Part shown: piece after piece, positions 16,301 through 24,158 of the stretch | Numbering within the stretch: position 1 is the stretch's first letter | Layout: every line of letters begins with the position of its first letter | Source of the DNA: Methanobacteriota archaeon | GTDB lineage: Archaea > Thermoplasmatota > Poseidoniia > Poseidoniales > Poseidoniaceae | Direction: 5' to 3' | DNA: 33,926 nucleotides | Assembly (NCBI GenBank): GCA_009937205.1 | Contig: JAACCR010000050.1 | Location: 1 to 33,926, forward strand | Program-made: the position numbers and the translations under genes | The notes under the pieces: model-generated | Seen by the model: only the letters and a program-made list of their open reading frames with translations | Database searches by the model: none | What the model was told of the DNA's origin: nothing

Positions 16301-18660
16301 TACCACTTGTTGATGGAACTGAATATTATGCTGTAATTGTCGTTGAATATAATGATGGAAGATGGGGATTAATCTCATCACCGATGGGACCAGCAACTCC
16401 TACAGATGAAGTACCTAATTCACCACTTTGGGCTACTGCTGGACCATATGATGGTGGCCAAGATGGTGATTTAGAAGTTGAATGGGCACGTTGTACTGCT
16501 CTCGATTTAGCAAGTACCCGCATTTACACATCAACATCTCAAATGACTGATATTTTAGGACTTAGCATAACTGCTGACCTTCCACCAAGTGAAGGGAATA
16601 CTACCATATTATCACTTGATGCTGGCAAACCATACTGGTTGGGTCTAACTTGTGTAGATGAAGCTGGTCAAGAAGATTGGCAAAATGCTACGATTATTGG
16701 CCCAGTTGTACCGACTGGTGGACTAAATGATAACACAGCACCTGCTAAATTAGAAAATGTTGTTGCAATAGATACTCCGGATGATGATGGTGGAAGAATT
16801 ACTATCTCATGGAATATTAGTGCTGATGAGGATGGTACTTTCTATGCCATCTTTATGATGATAGGTGATGAAGAAGTTCAGTATCCAGACAATGTTAATT
16901 CCTTTTCGCAAACGGCTATCATAAATGACTGTGCTGAAAATTCAACTATTATTTCCAATATGGATGGAGTTGATCTGCAAGATGGCCAACTTTACTGGGT
17001 TGGCGTTGTTGCTTACGATGATTGGCTCAATGCTAACTTGGATGATGTCGATGTTGTCGGCGTTACACCGTTTAGAAACACGATGGGTTCAGGCTCAGCA
17101 CCGAGTCGAATTGGCGTAATCAATGCCTTTGATCATGCTGATGATGATGGAACCGCAATAGATGTTATTTGGTCTATTTCTGATGCTGATGATTTCTCCC
17201 ACTACATCGTATGGGTTGCAGATAAACCTGTTACAGACCTCTCAATACTTTGGGCTGCAATAGGTGATGATTCAGCAAACTGTGCCTGTTTGAAGGTGAA
17301 TAAGCAATGGATTGATGAAGATAAGAATCCGATTGAAATCACATTGAGTACTGCCCTATATGGGGGAGATTCATTGTTAGATACTACGCCGAAATCGATT
17401 ATGCCAGATGTTGAATTATATGTCACCGTCACTGTTCATGATAACAAAGGAAATGTATTCCTCACCGATTTAGTTCAAGCAACTGTTACTCCAATCGATA
17501 ATTTGAATGATGTTGTTGCACCAGATCGATTACAAGACTTGGAATTAATTGACAAGCCTGCTGATGATGGAACTGCACTATTACTGGACTTTAATTTGTC
17601 TGATGATGGTGATGTAAAGTCATATGAAGTCTATGCAGCGACTTGGGAATTCACTTCTGTTAGCACTGGAGGAGATGGCCCAATCGCTCCAATCGCAACT
17701 TTATCAAGAAACCCAGAATTGCCTCTGTCTATCAAATTGACTGCGGGTGATACACCTGTGGTTCCTGGCCAGATGGTTTGGGTCGCAGTAGTCGTGATAG
17801 ATTCTTCTGGAAACTCCTTTGAAGATAATTTAGTTGTAGTGAGTGCTGCATCTGTAGACGATGGGATTAATGATATGGGAGCCCATTTACCAGATATTAT
17901 TGGAATTAGTTTAGCATGGAATGAAGAAGTAAATATTCTAGTTCAGTGGCAACATTCCTCATCGTCTTCAGTTAGAGGATATCAAATTTATATCTCCGAT
18001 GAAGAATACACGACTACTGATGACGCTGTATTAGTCGGAGAAGTAAAAGCCAGTAATACATTCCTAATCACTCAAAATGGATTTGAGGATCTTGTGAATA
18101 ATACCGCATGGTATGTATCGGTAAGTGCAATCGATGAAGAATATCACAAAGAAAGTGTCAAGCCGATTAAATTAGACGCCTTTGAGGCCGGTAATATTGG
18201 CGGTGGAAATGACGAATCTGGAGCAGAGGATGAAAGCAAGCAATTGGGTTCATATTTGACAACTCCAAATCTCTTAGCCATGGGATTAGCCATTGTCGCC
18301 CTATTCCTAATACTAGCAATTTTCAAGAGTCGGGGCAGTAACCAACGCCGTAGTAAAGATTGGGAATTACAAGAAGCTACATGGGGATTACAAAATCAAA
18401 ATGATGCTGGATGGGATAATGTTCCGAAGGGAACTCCTGCCCCTCCACCTGCAGCCACCGTTACTCAAACTCAATCAAGTGACATATATGCTGCCGCAAA
18501 CAGAGTTCAATCTGATAGTTATGGCCGACCTGCATATCAAAGCCAACAACCGGTGTTACAGCCTGTTATAAACGAGACACTGCTTGATGATTTAATCGAA
18601 AAGCCGGCACAGCAATCTCAACAGAACATTGACACATCATTCCTTGATGACCTGCTGTGA
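10390..18660 (+). CDS. Giant cell-surface protein: beta-propeller array, Fn3-like repeats, C-terminal membrane anchor
   Basis: 2756 residues. Residues ~1-40 are a signal peptide (basic start, then AISLVLIMLLSSLAPILAS). A beta-sandwich-like segment runs to ~180. From ~180 to ~1800 there are many propeller-type repeats of the form G-x-(I/V)-Y-(V/I)-G-(T/S)-x-x-G-(I/V)-x-R-(W/Y)-(N/D), often with GLPSNxV-type blades like two-component-regulator propellers. From ~1890 to ~2590 there are about six Fn3-like domains, most opening with an acidic D-x-P-x-D-D-G-G/T motif followed by a W and a Y-x-V/I-Y/W strand. A Gly/Glu linker precedes one transmembrane helix (~2624-2645, AMGLAIVALFLILAIF), then a ~110-residue Gln/Pro-rich cytoplasmic tail ending in LLDDLIEK and SFLDDLL. 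Likely an adhesin, glycan-binding or S-layer-associated protein; the ligand is unknown. Confidence 0.85.
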   Translation: MTHYSKVPKASRSASQAISLVLIMLLSSLAPILASPVVSTHGLNESAIWPKEGHNDTGWVQLDTVGAGVTPGAQGITEWQLEFAPGADLSNVSLQLRVNGSDGLLIEEPILTASDIGINLFDWRGLGMFGSNDFFDGSNPHSSRLNPNSDTGAGWTLPSDAEITELVFEALAPADPAVSFEPINLDIRANAIHPDDGRMMVGVTNSVVVLDANNDPQIIDIITFENASSVLDIAVDEVNRYLIVLTDTDGIHFLNLDDCSLAMIVPAPVVTDTYQTKLLTLNGMVYLSGYGGLFQYDAAANSWLNLADSTDANWNGGFSVDMIENNGIIYVSSWENGINRWDISSATSLSAWTTANVLHSDYIWSITVTNNQILFGSYDNGVARFDWNSNFWLSTWNSANWLANDDIWGVESLGDQLLILNGANVHYYNTTSGVFGTTDTLSSYGIFAGRSMFTWPSSGSRAPMTDTILLTDYTGKIVKLTPTKSTRYDGQIPISSSPSAGDMTNIVELDNILFITNPYVLDRYDIGQSKWLSPVIHGMAATSIHTDGSSVFMGTEANGIINYAKNGSVINSYSNANGMYSNSITNFAINNGIIVSTHQSGGISIINLSSSSILSYDSSDGMDSDFLNDVAIHQDIAFIGSEDSGIIRYDISNDTFLSSWISTGVNGVDYAPIAVVGDILHLGLSGYGVARKDLATGEILTPLTTRGGVLPSSNIYALESDGSDLYIGTQRGAIRWDGNQADNFVSGSQWQTRPNQFFDFSIDGGDLYVGTNIGVCKYVLSTITIDDCQNVQDGMPNWAVYAVHSDSDFVYGGTLSGVGLIDITNFEHDSNWGEGAQSDTAPVEVIGTTAYIGLDGIGVLRYDITNNTWLPTWTVNGVLDTNGITSLVADIRPNQIWIGGDDGFQLIDIVNETEEYDIEKTNAMYSGNGDPYQLMIHGDTLYFHQSTQSDSIRRINILNFTSMTSLDIGSQLSENNGDVYGMNFIGDILMVGLASGQWWNADGSGGIAQWNASNNSWGPNVEPIGEINRVTSYLSSAGNHWVAWGETKLDLYNNGSLVNSWDDSVFDFPIRGIVEFDGATLFATEDGVARYNESSNSWLTTWTEGSGLPNNAGERFYDIWTDGTDLVVGGADFTNWGGFSTGRISHLDSTGTWSTFTGGQSGMPNGYPISMTICGGVLNVAMYNNFNGGIAVIDLQNSTAGTHISGTSLEDDTPSAVACDGVNTLYIAYYADDMPVSKYSYQTGTWLNDITSRNHNIPSDRVWWDAINYHAGKLILGHGLGTSGNNIIGGGYSVIATSGNTAASATVITQGSSVTSFQPYGQGWIIGQAGGTSGYSHVDIVSSQGLTPLIKLPGLVSGQITSIAGSATTIWVTTFGQSQGFGIAGGAGILQGDRNADGSIEWDYGWSLSAQSRGNDVELIGNDLYVTTSPAGLYKLDVQTLQLTTYTGALHNSHYGMVKTGNDLVIGLSGQGNSIPGVQVFNINSQTFTQGKLIAGLPSPVINGFGSTSDVMYIATNGGIGRWNYTTSDWMNPITILEGLPSNIVEDILVDGNDIWLTTPSGLAKYSPGTGTVTTMTSQTGLFGTSTWGLTMKTSGANSTLYVSHDGKSTERPGVSSFETSTPTLIDTHRFDQIPSNTVSALAADWWGLHIATDIGPMTHWNGQVGEFEDGMASWQISGWPITSMQSDGDDVLVITEQGAAIIKARTATHAIIKSWFKTNTSDGILTANNVWLTTESDGLWGYERTASWNELDRFEMRRAIPLNAGFNMKNSNISEWTHPGAQIQLVDVDNPVKLDSTAGSAGAHGLLFQNVPLTFTSTVAGAATWSRSVSLKYNATVNLTSDPGLENTMQNAVDNGVIINGTRYVTLTLRSPSNGSLQARLVYDYIKLETPVEMTNLIDRPDDGGGALMADWTLVHDEDFARYLVYVNDGPFVTTGGSALTAADLTGRTIDKAISLHSRLSSGVTTANGVPLVDGTEYYAVIVVEYNDGRWGLISSPMGPATPTDEVPNSPLWATAGPYDGGQDGDLEVEWARCTALDLASTRIYTSTSQMTDILGLSITADLPPSEGNTTILSLDAGKPYWLGLTCVDEAGQEDWQNATIIGPVVPTGGLNDNTAPAKLENVVAIDTPDDDGGRITISWNISADEDGTFYAIFMMIGDEEVQYPDNVNSFSQTAIINDCAENSTIISNMDGVDLQDGQLYWVGVVAYDDWLNANLDDVDVVGVTPFRNTMGSGSAPSRIGVINAFDHADDDGTAIDVIWSISDADDFSHYIVWVADKPVTDLSILWAAIGDDSANCACLKVNKQWIDEDKNPIEITLSTALYGGDSLLDTTPKSIMPDVELYVTVTVHDNKGNVFLTDLVQATVTPIDNLNDVVAPDRLQDLELIDKPADDGTALLLDFNLSDDGDVKSYEVYAATWEFTSVSTGGDGPIAPIATLSRNPELPLSIKLTAGDTPVVPGQMVWVAVVVIDSSGNSFEDNLVVVSAASVDDGINDMGAHLPDIIGISLAWNEEVNILVQWQHSSSSSVRGYQIYISDEEYTTTDDAVLVGEVKASNTFLITQNGFEDLVNNTAWYVSVSAIDEEYHKESVKPIKLDAFEAGNIGGGNDESGAEDESKQLGSYLTTPNLLAMGLAIVALFLILAIFKSRGSNQRRSKDWELQEATWGLQNQNDAGWDNVPKGTPAPPPAATVTQTQSSDIYAAANRVQSDSYGRPAYQSQQPVLQPVINETLLDDLIEKPAQQSQQNIDTSFLDDLL

Positions 18661-19454
18661 TGGGACAGGACGAGCCGGCGCAATCACGTCCGCGTGATTC
18701 GGTATTCACCACAGTTACGTGGGATGGGTTACATCATGTCGCTGACTTTCAAATACATTTGAATCGCTTGTCAAATCATGCTGAGCGATTGAGAATGACC
18801 TTGCCGGAAAACCTCGAGTCGGAAATAAAAAAGGCATTTGTAGATATCGTTACCCTAAAAAACGGAGAACTAAAACAACCGATTGGCCTTGTTAAAATTG
18901 TTATTGATTGTACTGGTAAATCGGGTATGAGGTTAGTGGAGAGATCAATCACTTTACGTAATGAAGAAATTGAAGCTATCACCGTACCTGCTCCACGCTG
19001 GAATAGAAAAGTTACTGGAACGAAGCACGGCGATTGGGCTCCTTATCATCGGGCTAGATTAAAGGCTGATAGTGAAGGTTCTGACCTTGCATTACTAGTG
19101 CATGAATTCTCAATTATTGATGGCGATAGAGCATCACCAATAATCCTTGATGAAGATGGAGTTGTGTGGTATTCCAATAGTGAACAGGGTGGCGTTGAAA
19201 GTATCACTCGAAGTATTATATTATCTGGACTTGAACAATATGGTTTCCCATTTCAGAGTGGTAACTTAACTGAAAGAATCGTTGCACGTGCACACGAAAT
19301 GGTTGCGTTAGGGAGCGGAATGGGCGCTTGTAGAATTATTACTATTGATGGTGAAGACATTGGCGGCTCTGCTGATTTATTGACTCAGACCTGTCGCCAA
19401 ATATTATCGCAACACTATGCAGATTCTAACAATTGGACAAAGATGGTGAATTGA
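18660..19454 (+). CDS. pabC: PLP aminotransferase class IV, probable 4-amino-4-deoxychorismate lyase
   Basis: 264 residues, fold-type IV PLP enzyme. The Schiff-base lysine is K122 in VTGTKHGDWAPYHRARL, matching the family's K-x-x-x-Y-x-x-x-x-x-A segment. Then comes SIIDGDRASPIILDEDGVVWYS, where the usual E-G-x-x-S-N is D-G-D-R-A-S, and GGVESITRSIIL, parallel to G-I-T-R. The C-terminal GSGMGACRIITIDGEDIGG corresponds to the end-domain loop. By context it should release pyruvate from aminodeoxychorismate to give p-aminobenzoate, since the PabBA synthase follows at once; a branched-chain or D-amino-acid aminotransferase is the alternative. The ATG overlaps the surface-protein stop (TGATG); a GTG three bases earlier also fits. 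Its stop abuts the next ATG. Confidence 0.78.
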   Translation: MGQDEPAQSRPRDSVFTTVTWDGLHHVADFQIHLNRLSNHAERLRMTLPENLESEIKKAFVDIVTLKNGELKQPIGLVKIVIDCTGKSGMRLVERSITLRNEEIEAITVPAPRWNRKVTGTKHGDWAPYHRARLKADSEGSDLALLVHEFSIIDGDRASPIILDEDGVVWYSNSEQGGVESITRSIILSGLEQYGFPFQSGNLTERIVARAHEMVALGSGMGACRIITIDGEDIGGSADLLTQTCRQILSQHYADSNNWTKMVN

Positions 19455-21743
19455 ATGATTTGTCCGATTCTAAACTTACGAAATAGCCTAAACAAGGCTG
19501 GTTTACTTGGTAGAAATGCAGTTAATTACGGGTCTCCTGATTCGCTTATCCTGCTCTCTGGAGGGCCCGAAAGCCATCTTGCACAACATTCATTCCTTTG
19601 CGGTCCAAGTTCTACAAGAGTTGTTATCAAACAACCAAATAGGCAAAAAATAGCGCCACAAGAGACTACAGATGCATTGAATGGTGAATTCAATCTCTTA
19701 CTTAAAAAGCCACAATTCATTGCTGAAATTGAGCAATGGCGCCATGGCTGCTGGTATCATGCAGATTCAATATTTTCTGATGGATTAGACGATTTATTTG
19801 TAAAATTGAGACTACATAGCAATGAAGATAATTTTGTTTCTAATTCTATTATTTCTGATAAAAAATTACCGCAGCGGCCATTTTGGAGCGGAGGATTGTC
19901 ATATGATCTGTTACAATGGACACAACCAATCGCTCTACAAAACCCCCCTAAAGAAGACGCTTTACTAGCAGTTCTTTGGTTGATTGACAAAGTGGTTATT
20001 CATGATAAGAAAACAGAGCAGATAGATGTATTTTCACTTGCAGGTGATGATTGGTCCAATAAGGTTAACAAATTGTTATCCAAATTTGAAAATAAACCTT
20101 TTTTACCACATCAATTACCTAGTGGAGTAATTGAAGAAATTAGTAGCCACAGTGATCAAGAGCATGAAAATGTAGTAAATCAAATTCAAGATTCTATTCG
20201 TTCAGGTCAAGTATACCAAGTTAATTTTGGAAGAAGATGGAGTGGAGAATTACTATGTCATCCAAGCGATGTATTTGACCGCTTGTCAATTGAAAACCCT
20301 GCGCCATTTTCTGCATATCTTGAAGCGGAGGACCTTGGATTTGCCTTGGCCTCCAGTTCCCCTGAGACTCTACTGAGATGTGATGATGAAGTAATCAATA
20401 CTGCACCGATAAAGGGTACGTGTCCAAGAGGGGATAGTAGCGAAGAGGAAGAATTGTTGCGGATAGAAATGTTAGTTGATGAAAAAGAAAGAAGCGAACA
20501 TAGAATGTTGGTTGATTTGATGCGTAATGACCTATCAAAAGTTTGTTCGGTTGATTCGGTAAAGGTAGAACGTTTTGATGTTGAAGTATATGCCAATGTA
20601 CAGCATTTAGTAAGTCATATCAAAGGTTCAATATTACCTAATATGAGTGGCATTGATGCGATTCAAAGTATCTTCCCAGGTGGCAGTATTACCGGATGTC
20701 CTAAAACTGCAGTTTGTGCAGTAATCGATCAATTGGAAGGAAAATCGCGTTCCTTTTGGACTGGATCAGTTGGTTGGATAGATGTATTCAGTGGTTCAAG
20801 TTCTTGGAATATTTTGATTCGCACTTTAGAAGCTCACAGAACAGGTAAACTCTGGAGTGGTGAGATTGTTGCAGGTGGTGGAATTACCATAGCAAGTAAT
20901 CCCGCAGCGGAAGTATCTGAAGCAAAATGGAAAGCTGAGGCTTTGAGGAAGGCATGTGGATGGATTCCAACTAGTCGCCAAAGCGGTCAATCTGCCCAAT
21001 TGAGTATTCATCCGCAAATAGCTGAAAATAGCGATACCACTGGAACTGGAACTCTTGGTAAGGTTTTCCAATTTGAAGAAATGCGTAATTTACTACATGA
21101 TGATTCTTCAATAAACTCATGTGGAGTATTGTTGATTGACAATTTGGATTCATTCACCTACAATATTGCGCACAATATCGCAATCCTTGGACACGATGTG
21201 ACGGTTCTTCGCGGACGCGGTGCAATCGCAGATGCTTTTTCCGATCCAACTACATTATTCGATTTGCTAAAATTGCTAAATCCAACTCACCTAATACTAG
21301 GTCCTGGACCTGGCAATCCATCCGATTCAGAATTGACTATGGCATTATCGAGGCATGCTCTTGCTGGGCAATTGAATGTGCCACTGTTGGGAGTTTGTCT
21401 TGGACATCAAGCACTGGCTGAGGCTGATGGCATGAATGTAATTCGCGCACCGCTAGGCCCTGTTCATGGCACTCCGAGGCCATGCCACCATAATTCAAGT
21501 GGGGTGTTTACTGGAATAGATTCACCTACTAATTTTACTCGCTATCATTCACTGGTTGTTGAGGGTAAAAAACCCAATTCGCAATTAGTGATTTCTGCTA
21601 CTGATAAAAGTAAATCTATCATCATGGCACTTCAACATACTACGCTACCTATTTGTTCTGTTCAATTCCATCCAGAATCTGTTGGTTCTGAATATGGAAA
21701 CATTTTGTTGACTAATTTCTTGAGGATGTATGCGGATGCTTGA
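19455..21743 (+). CDS. pabBA: Fused aminodeoxychorismate synthase, PabB-PabA
   Basis: 762 residues in two parts. The chorismate-binding component I (~1-515) has AFSAYLEAEDLGFALASSSPE, APIKGTCPRG, HRMLVDLMRNDLSKV, SITGCPK and IVAGGGITIASNP. Lys320 in PIKGT is the residue that marks PabB; anthranilate synthases carry Ala there. The glutamine amidotransferase (~556-762) has DNLDSFTYNI, LGPGPGNPSD, the nucleophile Cys648 in GVCLGHQ, and His738/Glu740 in FHPESVGSEYG, a complete triad. The enzyme should convert chorismate and glutamine to aminodeoxychorismate; with the preceding class IV enzyme it gives p-aminobenzoate. B-A order is opposite to the A-B fusions of plants and fungi and like TrpE-TrpG fusions, so anthranilate synthase is the alternative. 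Starts right after the upstream stop (TGAATG). Confidence 0.87.
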   Translation: MICPILNLRNSLNKAGLLGRNAVNYGSPDSLILLSGGPESHLAQHSFLCGPSSTRVVIKQPNRQKIAPQETTDALNGEFNLLLKKPQFIAEIEQWRHGCWYHADSIFSDGLDDLFVKLRLHSNEDNFVSNSIISDKKLPQRPFWSGGLSYDLLQWTQPIALQNPPKEDALLAVLWLIDKVVIHDKKTEQIDVFSLAGDDWSNKVNKLLSKFENKPFLPHQLPSGVIEEISSHSDQEHENVVNQIQDSIRSGQVYQVNFGRRWSGELLCHPSDVFDRLSIENPAPFSAYLEAEDLGFALASSSPETLLRCDDEVINTAPIKGTCPRGDSSEEEELLRIEMLVDEKERSEHRMLVDLMRNDLSKVCSVDSVKVERFDVEVYANVQHLVSHIKGSILPNMSGIDAIQSIFPGGSITGCPKTAVCAVIDQLEGKSRSFWTGSVGWIDVFSGSSSWNILIRTLEAHRTGKLWSGEIVAGGGITIASNPAAEVSEAKWKAEALRKACGWIPTSRQSGQSAQLSIHPQIAENSDTTGTGTLGKVFQFEEMRNLLHDDSSINSCGVLLIDNLDSFTYNIAHNIAILGHDVTVLRGRGAIADAFSDPTTLFDLLKLLNPTHLILGPGPGNPSDSELTMALSRHALAGQLNVPLLGVCLGHQALAEADGMNVIRAPLGPVHGTPRPCHHNSSGVFTGIDSPTNFTRYHSLVVEGKKPNSQLVISATDKSKSIIMALQHTTLPICSVQFHPESVGSEYGNILLTNFLRMYADA

Positions 21744-21780
21744 AGAATCTAAAGCGACTCGGGTTGTTTGAGGGAACCCC

Positions 21781-22167
21781 ATGCCGACCTGCCGTCACTG
21801 CTTCAGCACCTATCCGCGTAACTATTTCATTCATGGAGTTGGCCCTCGAGCGCAAGTGTGTGTTCGTTGCGGAGTTGAGAAAGGTTTAGTGACTGAAGAA
21901 GAGGCTCCTACTCTATTCAGCAATTCTCAAAAGAATGCTAGATTTGGTATTGTTGCACGAAGATACGGTTTCTTTCTCTATCTGCCAATGTTGTGGATTT
22001 TCTGGTCTGTTTCTCTGTCCGAAGTAGATCCATGGGGAATGTTTTTTCTCATTGCTCTAATCTTACTAACACTATTGACGCCTATTTGGTTCATCTATCG
22101 TTCGTCCCAGTTCTCGGGGGATATGGCTCGTTTGACACCTGCCTATGATCGTCCTGAAGGACATTGA
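21781..22167 (+). CDS. Zinc-ribbon membrane protein, unknown
   Basis: 128 residues. An N-terminal zinc ribbon has two CxxC pairs (Cys4/Cys7 and Cys27/Cys30), then a short polar linker, then two hydrophobic helices (GFFLYLPMLWIFWSVSL and WGMFFLIALILLTLLTPIWFIY) and a polar tail. This is a common layout for small archaeal membrane proteins, with no assigned function. GAGG lies about ten bases before the ATG. It follows pabBA by 37 bases on the same strand and ends 8 bases before the convergent PAP2 gene, so it is the last gene of the rightward block. Confidence 0.7.
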   Translation: MPTCRHCFSTYPRNYFIHGVGPRAQVCVRCGVEKGLVTEEEAPTLFSNSQKNARFGIVARRYGFFLYLPMLWIFWSVSLSEVDPWGMFFLIALILLTLLTPIWFIYRSSQFSGDMARLTPAYDRPEGH

Positions 22168-22175
22168 TACAAGAT

Positions 22176-22784
22176 TCAGGGCTGAATCAATTTGTATAGT
22201 TCCCATGCAATCCACCCAGGAACTACACCCGCCACTACATCGACAACATAATGCTGCTTTGTCCACAAAGCGCTTAATGCAATAATTACTGGGAATAAGA
22301 AAGGCCAATTCCCAACTTCTGCAACATTATTAGCAACATGGAAGGCAACTAAAGTCGCTACAGAAACATGCATGCTTGGAAAGCAGTTGGTATTATCATC
22401 ATATTTTTGAACAAGTTGCATAAAACGTACGCTGCGAGTCTGTTTAATATCACTAAAGTCTCTCCAGTCCGCAGGTGTTTCTACTGGATAATAGCGGACA
22501 AATGCCATTTGAATAAATAGTAAGAAGACGAATGACATAAATGAATAATTATATTCTTTCATATTATCAATTGTTAAAACCGTTGCAATTATCATTGGGT
22601 AATACAAGCCAGAATATAACCAAACCCAATAGCCTTTGAATTTGAAAAGTTTGTCAACTTTCATATCAAATTGCTTTGCAGGTTTTATCATATGATTCTG
22701 AGTTAAAAAATAAAATTGATAGACTCCCACTATTAAGAAAATCGTCATTACGATTGCAACAATTATATCTTGTAATGGCATCAT
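22176..22784 (-). CDS. PAP2-superfamily membrane phosphatase/phosphotransferase (inositolphosphotransferase Aur1-like)
   Basis: 202 residues with about five membrane helices. The phosphatase motif C2 is NCFPSMHVSVA (PSMH at 136-139) and motif C3 is LWTKQHYVVDVVAGVVPGW (His178, Asp182). Motif C1 (KxxxxxxRP) is not clear, as in the inositol phosphorylceramide synthase/Aur1-like branch. It probably acts on a lipid phosphate or transfers a polar head group at the outer face of the membrane; with a serine decarboxylase of lipid synthesis a few genes away, a role in archaeal lipid head groups is possible. The start is ATG-ATG at 22784. The 89 bases upstream, before YchF's stop, are AT-rich and hold no visible gene. 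Confidence 0.8.
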   Translation of the reverse strand: MMPLQDIIVAIVMTIFLIVGVYQFYFLTQNHMIKPAKQFDMKVDKLFKFKGYWVWLYSGLYYPMIIATVLTIDNMKEYNYSFMSFVFLLFIQMAFVRYYPVETPADWRDFSDIKQTRSVRFMQLVQKYDDNTNCFPSMHVSVATLVAFHVANNVAEVGNWPFLFPVIIALSALWTKQHYVVDVVAGVVPGWIAWELYKLIQP

Positions 22785-22873
22785 TAGATGCTTGCCTATT
22801 ATTTTTGAACTTCAAGGTTGTTACGGCAAATATAGGAAATTGTAGTTTTTAGCACCTAGTAATTTTACCGACA

Positions 22874-24157
22874 TCAAGATTTTGCATGGATTTTAAGAAC
22901 GTCTCCATCACTTAATTCATGATCTGCACCAACCACTCTTCTTGTCCTTCCATCCACTCCTTTGATGAATCCGTCTCCTAAGTCAGAATGTACCTTGTAA
23001 GCAAGAGGCTTCGCCTGAATAGCATTCGGAACAACGAAAGCATCTGGTAAAACTTTACCATCACCATCAGTCCAATGTAATTCATCTTGTACTGGATATA
23101 CTACAATGTGGTCTAATTCATCAAAGAGAACTTTGTCAATGATTGTTGCAACGCCTGTTCCTCCATTAGAACTCAAACGTTCTTGCATATGCGAGAGTGC
23201 TTTGATTTGCGCCTCGTTCAATCCTTTGTCTTTCTCTATTGTGAACGAGTCTTGCCCAGTGGTGTAATTGATCAAACCTGCTGATTGGGCCCTACGTAGA
23301 GCCAATTCAACATCTGCCATACAAGCAACTATTGTTCCATTTGCTGTAATTTCCTTTAGAACTCCTTTAGGAGCGATATCGCATTTATTTGCTGCAATAT
23401 GAATTGGGAATAAGTAAATGCGAACATGTACTGCCAGTTTCGTGATTATATCATCTTGCCAATCCCAAGGTTGTCCACAATCGCCAACTTCATTCCTGAA
23501 ATCATCAAATGCGTTAGCAACCAAATTTATAGTAGCCCCTAATCCAGTTAATCTTTCATGAATAAATGAAATTAAGCCCTTCTCACCTTCAGCTTGAACT
23601 CTTCTAACACCTCTTTGCCAACCATCGTTTAGTAAACCGGAGATCCAAGCATCTAATTCATCTGCAAGAAACTCAATCTCTTGATTAATTCTCAACTGAG
23701 CATCTTCTTTTGTTTGACCTGGTCCGAGCGGATTTCCTTCAATATCTGTTGATCCTGCTGCATCAATTACCTGAATTAACGCATCACTATTTGCTAAATC
23801 AGCTAAGAACGCGTTACCTCTCCCTTTGCCTTCACTGGCACCAGGAACTAAACCTGCTACATCGACTAAGAAACATGGAACTAGTCTACGGAATCTAATA
23901 CAACTCCCTGTTCTTGGCTGACATATACTGCCTTGACGTGGGTCGTCTTCGCCGATTGGTGGTAAGCGCCCTTCGGACTCCAGTCGTTGTCTGATATCCT
24001 TGCATGGGCATGGTTTACGCGCTTCAATCAAAGCAACGCCTACATTTGGTTCTATAGTACAAAATGGATAGTTTGCAATGTCAACCTTTGCAAGTGTTGC
24101 AGCGCTGAAAAATGTTGATTTACCAACATTTGGTTTTCCTACAAGACCTATTCGCAT
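22874..24157 (-). CDS. ychF: OBG-family GTPase, archaeal YchF-type, with TGS domain
   Basis: 427 residues. G1 is GKPNVGKS (7-14), then NYPFCTIEPNVG, G3 with DVAGLVPGASEGKGRGNAFL, and G4 as NKCD (257-260), the canonical N-K-x-D of archaeal members. Between switch I and G3 lies the archaeal-type Cys-bearing insertion (CPCKDIRQRL ... GSICQPRTGSC). The TGS domain is C-terminal (VYPVQDELHWTDGDG ... LSDGDVLKIHAKS). YchF binds ribosomes and hydrolyses nucleoside triphosphate in translation control or stress; the archaeal role is less defined. ATG at 24157 with GGGGGAA upstream in a short GGGGAATTCCCC palindrome. It follows the oxidase-like gene by 15 bases, so it likely shares its transcript. Confidence 0.93.
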   Translation of the reverse strand: MRIGLVGKPNVGKSTFFSAATLAKVDIANYPFCTIEPNVGVALIEARKPCPCKDIRQRLESEGRLPPIGEDDPRQGSICQPRTGSCIRFRRLVPCFLVDVAGLVPGASEGKGRGNAFLADLANSDALIQVIDAAGSTDIEGNPLGPGQTKEDAQLRINQEIEFLADELDAWISGLLNDGWQRGVRRVQAEGEKGLISFIHERLTGLGATINLVANAFDDFRNEVGDCGQPWDWQDDIITKLAVHVRIYLFPIHIAANKCDIAPKGVLKEITANGTIVACMADVELALRRAQSAGLINYTTGQDSFTIEKDKGLNEAQIKALSHMQERLSSNGGTGVATIIDKVLFDELDHIVVYPVQDELHWTDGDGKVLPDAFVVPNAIQAKPLAYKVHSDLGDGFIKGVDGRTRRVVGADHELSDGDVLKIHAKS

Positions 24158-24158
24158 T

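Noticed and set aside
19455-21743. Anthranilate synthase TrpE-TrpG fusion
   Set aside because: The domain order would fit, but Lys in PIKGT and the class IV enzyme directly upstream favour PabB-PabA. Kept as an alternative in the entry.
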